Assembly (NCBI RefSeq): GCF_037176765.1
Contig: NC_090026.1
Coordinates: 124,438,752 to 124,502,751 of the forward strand
DNA length: 64,000 bases
Source of the DNA: Anolis sagrei
Taxonomy: Eukaryota; Chordata; Lepidosauria; Squamata; Anolidae
Direction of reading: 5' to 3'
Part shown: piece by piece, positions 62,236 through 64,000 of the stretch
Numbering within the stretch: position 1 is the stretch's first letter
Layout: each line of letters starts with the position of its first letter
Notes under the pieces: generated by a model
Seen by the model: the letters and a program-made list of their open reading frames with translations, nothing else
Told to the model about the DNA's origin: nothing
Databases searched by the model: none
Translations under genes and position numbers: made by a program

Positions 62236-63310
62236 GTCTGGATGAAGACGAAGACGACATCAGACAAGCTGAAGATTAATCCTGACAAGACAGAGGTCCT
62301 CCTGGTCGATCATAAACCAGACCGGGGTATAGGGTGGCAACCTGTGCTAGATGGGGTCGCACTCCCCCTGAAGTCACAGGTCCGCAGTTTGGGATTCTTC
62401 ACTTACGTTTGAGGCTCAGGCGTCGGTGGTGGCCGGGAGGGCCTTTGCACAATTAAGACTTGTGCGTCAACTGCGACCGTACCTCGGGAAGGCGGACCTA
62501 GCCAAGGTGGTCCACGCCTTAATCACCTCTAGAGTGGATTACTGCAATGCACTCTACATGGGGCTGCCCTTGAACACGGCCCAGAAATTTCAGATGATCC
62601 AACAGACGGCAGCCAGGTTGTTAACTGGGGCTCCTGACAGAGAGCAGTCATCCCTCCTCAAGGAGCTTCACTGGCTGCCATTCATCTACCAGACCCAATT
62701 CGAGGTTCAGGTTCTTACCTATAAAGCCCTGAACGGTTTGGGACCCGCCTACCTATGAGATCGCATCTCTGTATACGAACCCACACGATCCCTTCAATCT
62801 TCTGGAGAGGCCCTGCTCTCAAACCCATCAGCATCACAGGTGCATTTGGTGGGGACGAGGGAGAGGGCCTTTTCGGTGGTGGCCCCTCGACTCTGGAACT
62901 CACTCCCTAAAGACATCAGACAGGTCCCAACCCTGGCAGTCTTCAGGAGGAGCTTGAAGACGTGGCTGTTCCAGTGTATCTTCCCGGAATAATGAATCCC
63001 ATAGCACTTTGTCCTCCAAAGCACTTTACATTTCCCTAAGTCTGCTTGTATGCCCTCCACAAACACTAGTATCACCTTTCGTTTATGGCCCAGCATTATT
63101 TCCAATTTTAACTCTACATTTGGCCTTCCCAATGTTTTAATTATGTGTTGCTTTTTTGATAATGTTGTGTGTTTTATTGTCTATGTTTTCTAATTGCTTG
63201 TATCGATGTTTTATTGCTATTGTTGTTGTGTTTTGGGCTCGGCCTCATGTAAGCCGCACCGAGTCCCTTGGGGAGATGGTAGCGGGGTACAAATAAAGAT
63301 AATAATAATA

Positions 63311-63357
<47 letters not shown>

Positions 63358-63358
63358 T
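62236..63358 (+). mobile_element. L2 LINE, ORF2 C-terminal third, 3' UTR and (AAT)n tail
   Basis: The frames read LKINPDKTEVLLVDHKPDRG, LRLVRQLRPYLGKADLAKVV, HALITSRVDYCNALYMGLPL and VQVLTYKALNGLGPAYL. Then come AAGCCGCACCGAGTCCCTTGGGG and (AAT)n at 63296-63356. It is broken by an early stop and frameshifts, so it is inactive, but it is the longest L2 copy here. Confidence 0.92.
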
Positions 63359-63480
63359 GTCTTCCAAGATCGGTGTATTGATGGTGGGTACGTAGGTGAC
63401 TGTGGAGTCCTATTCTTGACCTGCATGTTCTCCCGGAGTGAGGACATTGGTTTCCAGGTGGAAGGCGGTCCCGATCTGGG
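63359..63480 (-). mobile_element. LINE fragment, same family as 7084-7924
   Basis: GGTGACTGTGGAGTCCTATTCTTGACCTG and TTGGTTTCCAGGTGGAAGGCGG match the 3' UTR and ORF end of the 7084 copy. It directly follows the L2 tail, which suggests that the L2 inserted into this LINE. Confidence 0.8.
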
Positions 63481-63572
63481 CAATAGATGTATTTAGCTCA
63501 TGACTGGATTAATGAAATGCTATTGTCATGATTTCACATGAGCCTAAATCCTATCAGTAGTTCCATCTAGAG

Positions 63573-63845
63573 CAGTGTTTCCCAAACTTTGGTCCTCCAG
63601 ATGTTTTGGACTTCAACTCCAAGAATTCCTGATTGTTGGGCAGTGTTGGGCAAAGCAGAAGTCTATTTTGGACTTCAACTGTAGGTAAAAAGTAAAAACA
63701 GTAAAAACTGTAGGTTGAAGTCCAAAATAGACTTCTGCTTTGCCCAACATTGCCCAACAATCTGGACTTCTTGGAGCTGAAGTCCAAAACACCTGGAGGA
63801 CTTCAACTGTAGGTTGAAGTCCAAAATAGAGTTTGAGAATCACTC
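63573..63845. mobile_element. Compound foldback hAT MITE
   Basis: The ends CAGTGTTTCCCAAACTTTGG and AGTTTGAGAATCACTC frame an inner palindrome. TTGAAGTCCAAAATAGA appears three times (about 63660 inverted, 63715 and 63810). Probable imperfect flanking repeats are ATCTAGAG and TTATAGAG. Confidence 0.65.
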
Positions 63846-64000
63846 TTATAGAGAAAAGTAGAAGGATTTGATCTCATGTTGACTCAGCATTTGCTCATGG
63901 GTCAATTCTAGCTGGAGATACCAAAAAGGATTCCAGCCATGCCATTATGTATTTTTAGATGGTGCATAACTAGTTGTCAATGCCTTCAGCATATCACCTG

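Overview
The window looks like squamate reptile (lizard-type) nuclear DNA. It holds 3' parts of one muscle gene and what appears to be a complete coding set for one membrane transporter, spread through large introns and intergenic DNA packed with interspersed repeats. The repeat mix points to a lizard: a tRNA-derived SINE with the Sauria-SINE layout, a second tRNA-type SINE, CR1, L2 and R4-like LINEs, Penelope-like elements, Helitrons, hAT elements with SPIN-like ends, short palindromic MITEs and fossil solo LTRs. Identities come from reading the sequence and from memory of the families; no database search was run.

Left part, plus strand (1-24.8 kb). Positions 2-5866 are the 3' portion of the giant repeat exon of XIRP1 (Xin), with 14 recognisable Xin actin-binding repeats, a proline-rich stretch, a coiled-coil-like segment and the typical XIRP1 C-terminus. 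On the same strand, two exons at 17675-17799 and 21306-24294 join in phase. They encode one complete LIM zinc-finger domain followed by a ~980-residue low-complexity tail, a stop codon, and an AATAAA signal at 24751. I read these as downstream alternative exons of XIRP1, by analogy with the LIM-containing short form of its paralogue XIRP2. The window does not prove the link.

Middle and right part, minus strand (33.3-50.8 kb). Nine exons with consistent GT/AG borders and phases spell a 523-residue SLC22 transporter that best matches SLC22A13 (OAT10; human form known as a nicotinate/urate transporter). XIRP1 and SLC22A13 are therefore convergent (tail to tail). From memory, both lie on human 3p22.2 but far apart, so this close linkage differs from human.

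Right end (50.8-64 kb). This is almost all repeats. One isolated 70-bp exon-like segment at 58458-58527 on the minus strand could be a 5' exon of SLC22A13 or part of another gene.

The repeats show a readable insertion history. Examples are CR1 hit by a hAT hit by a Penelope-like element (34.7-36.4 kb), a LINE with a 13-bp target duplication inside a SINE (7.0-8.3 kb), and solo LTRs inside palindromic MITEs (16.2 and 39.4 kb). There is also an 11-unit 141-bp minisatellite inside a Helitron (27.3-28.8 kb), a 9-unit 127-bp array inside a SINE (48.8-49.9 kb), a core shared between hAT and Helitron elements, and a 102-bp inverted repeat enclosing 1.8 kb of nested repeats (51.0-53.0 kb). I saw no CRISPR, operon-type or other prokaryotic feature and no intact tRNA or rRNA gene.
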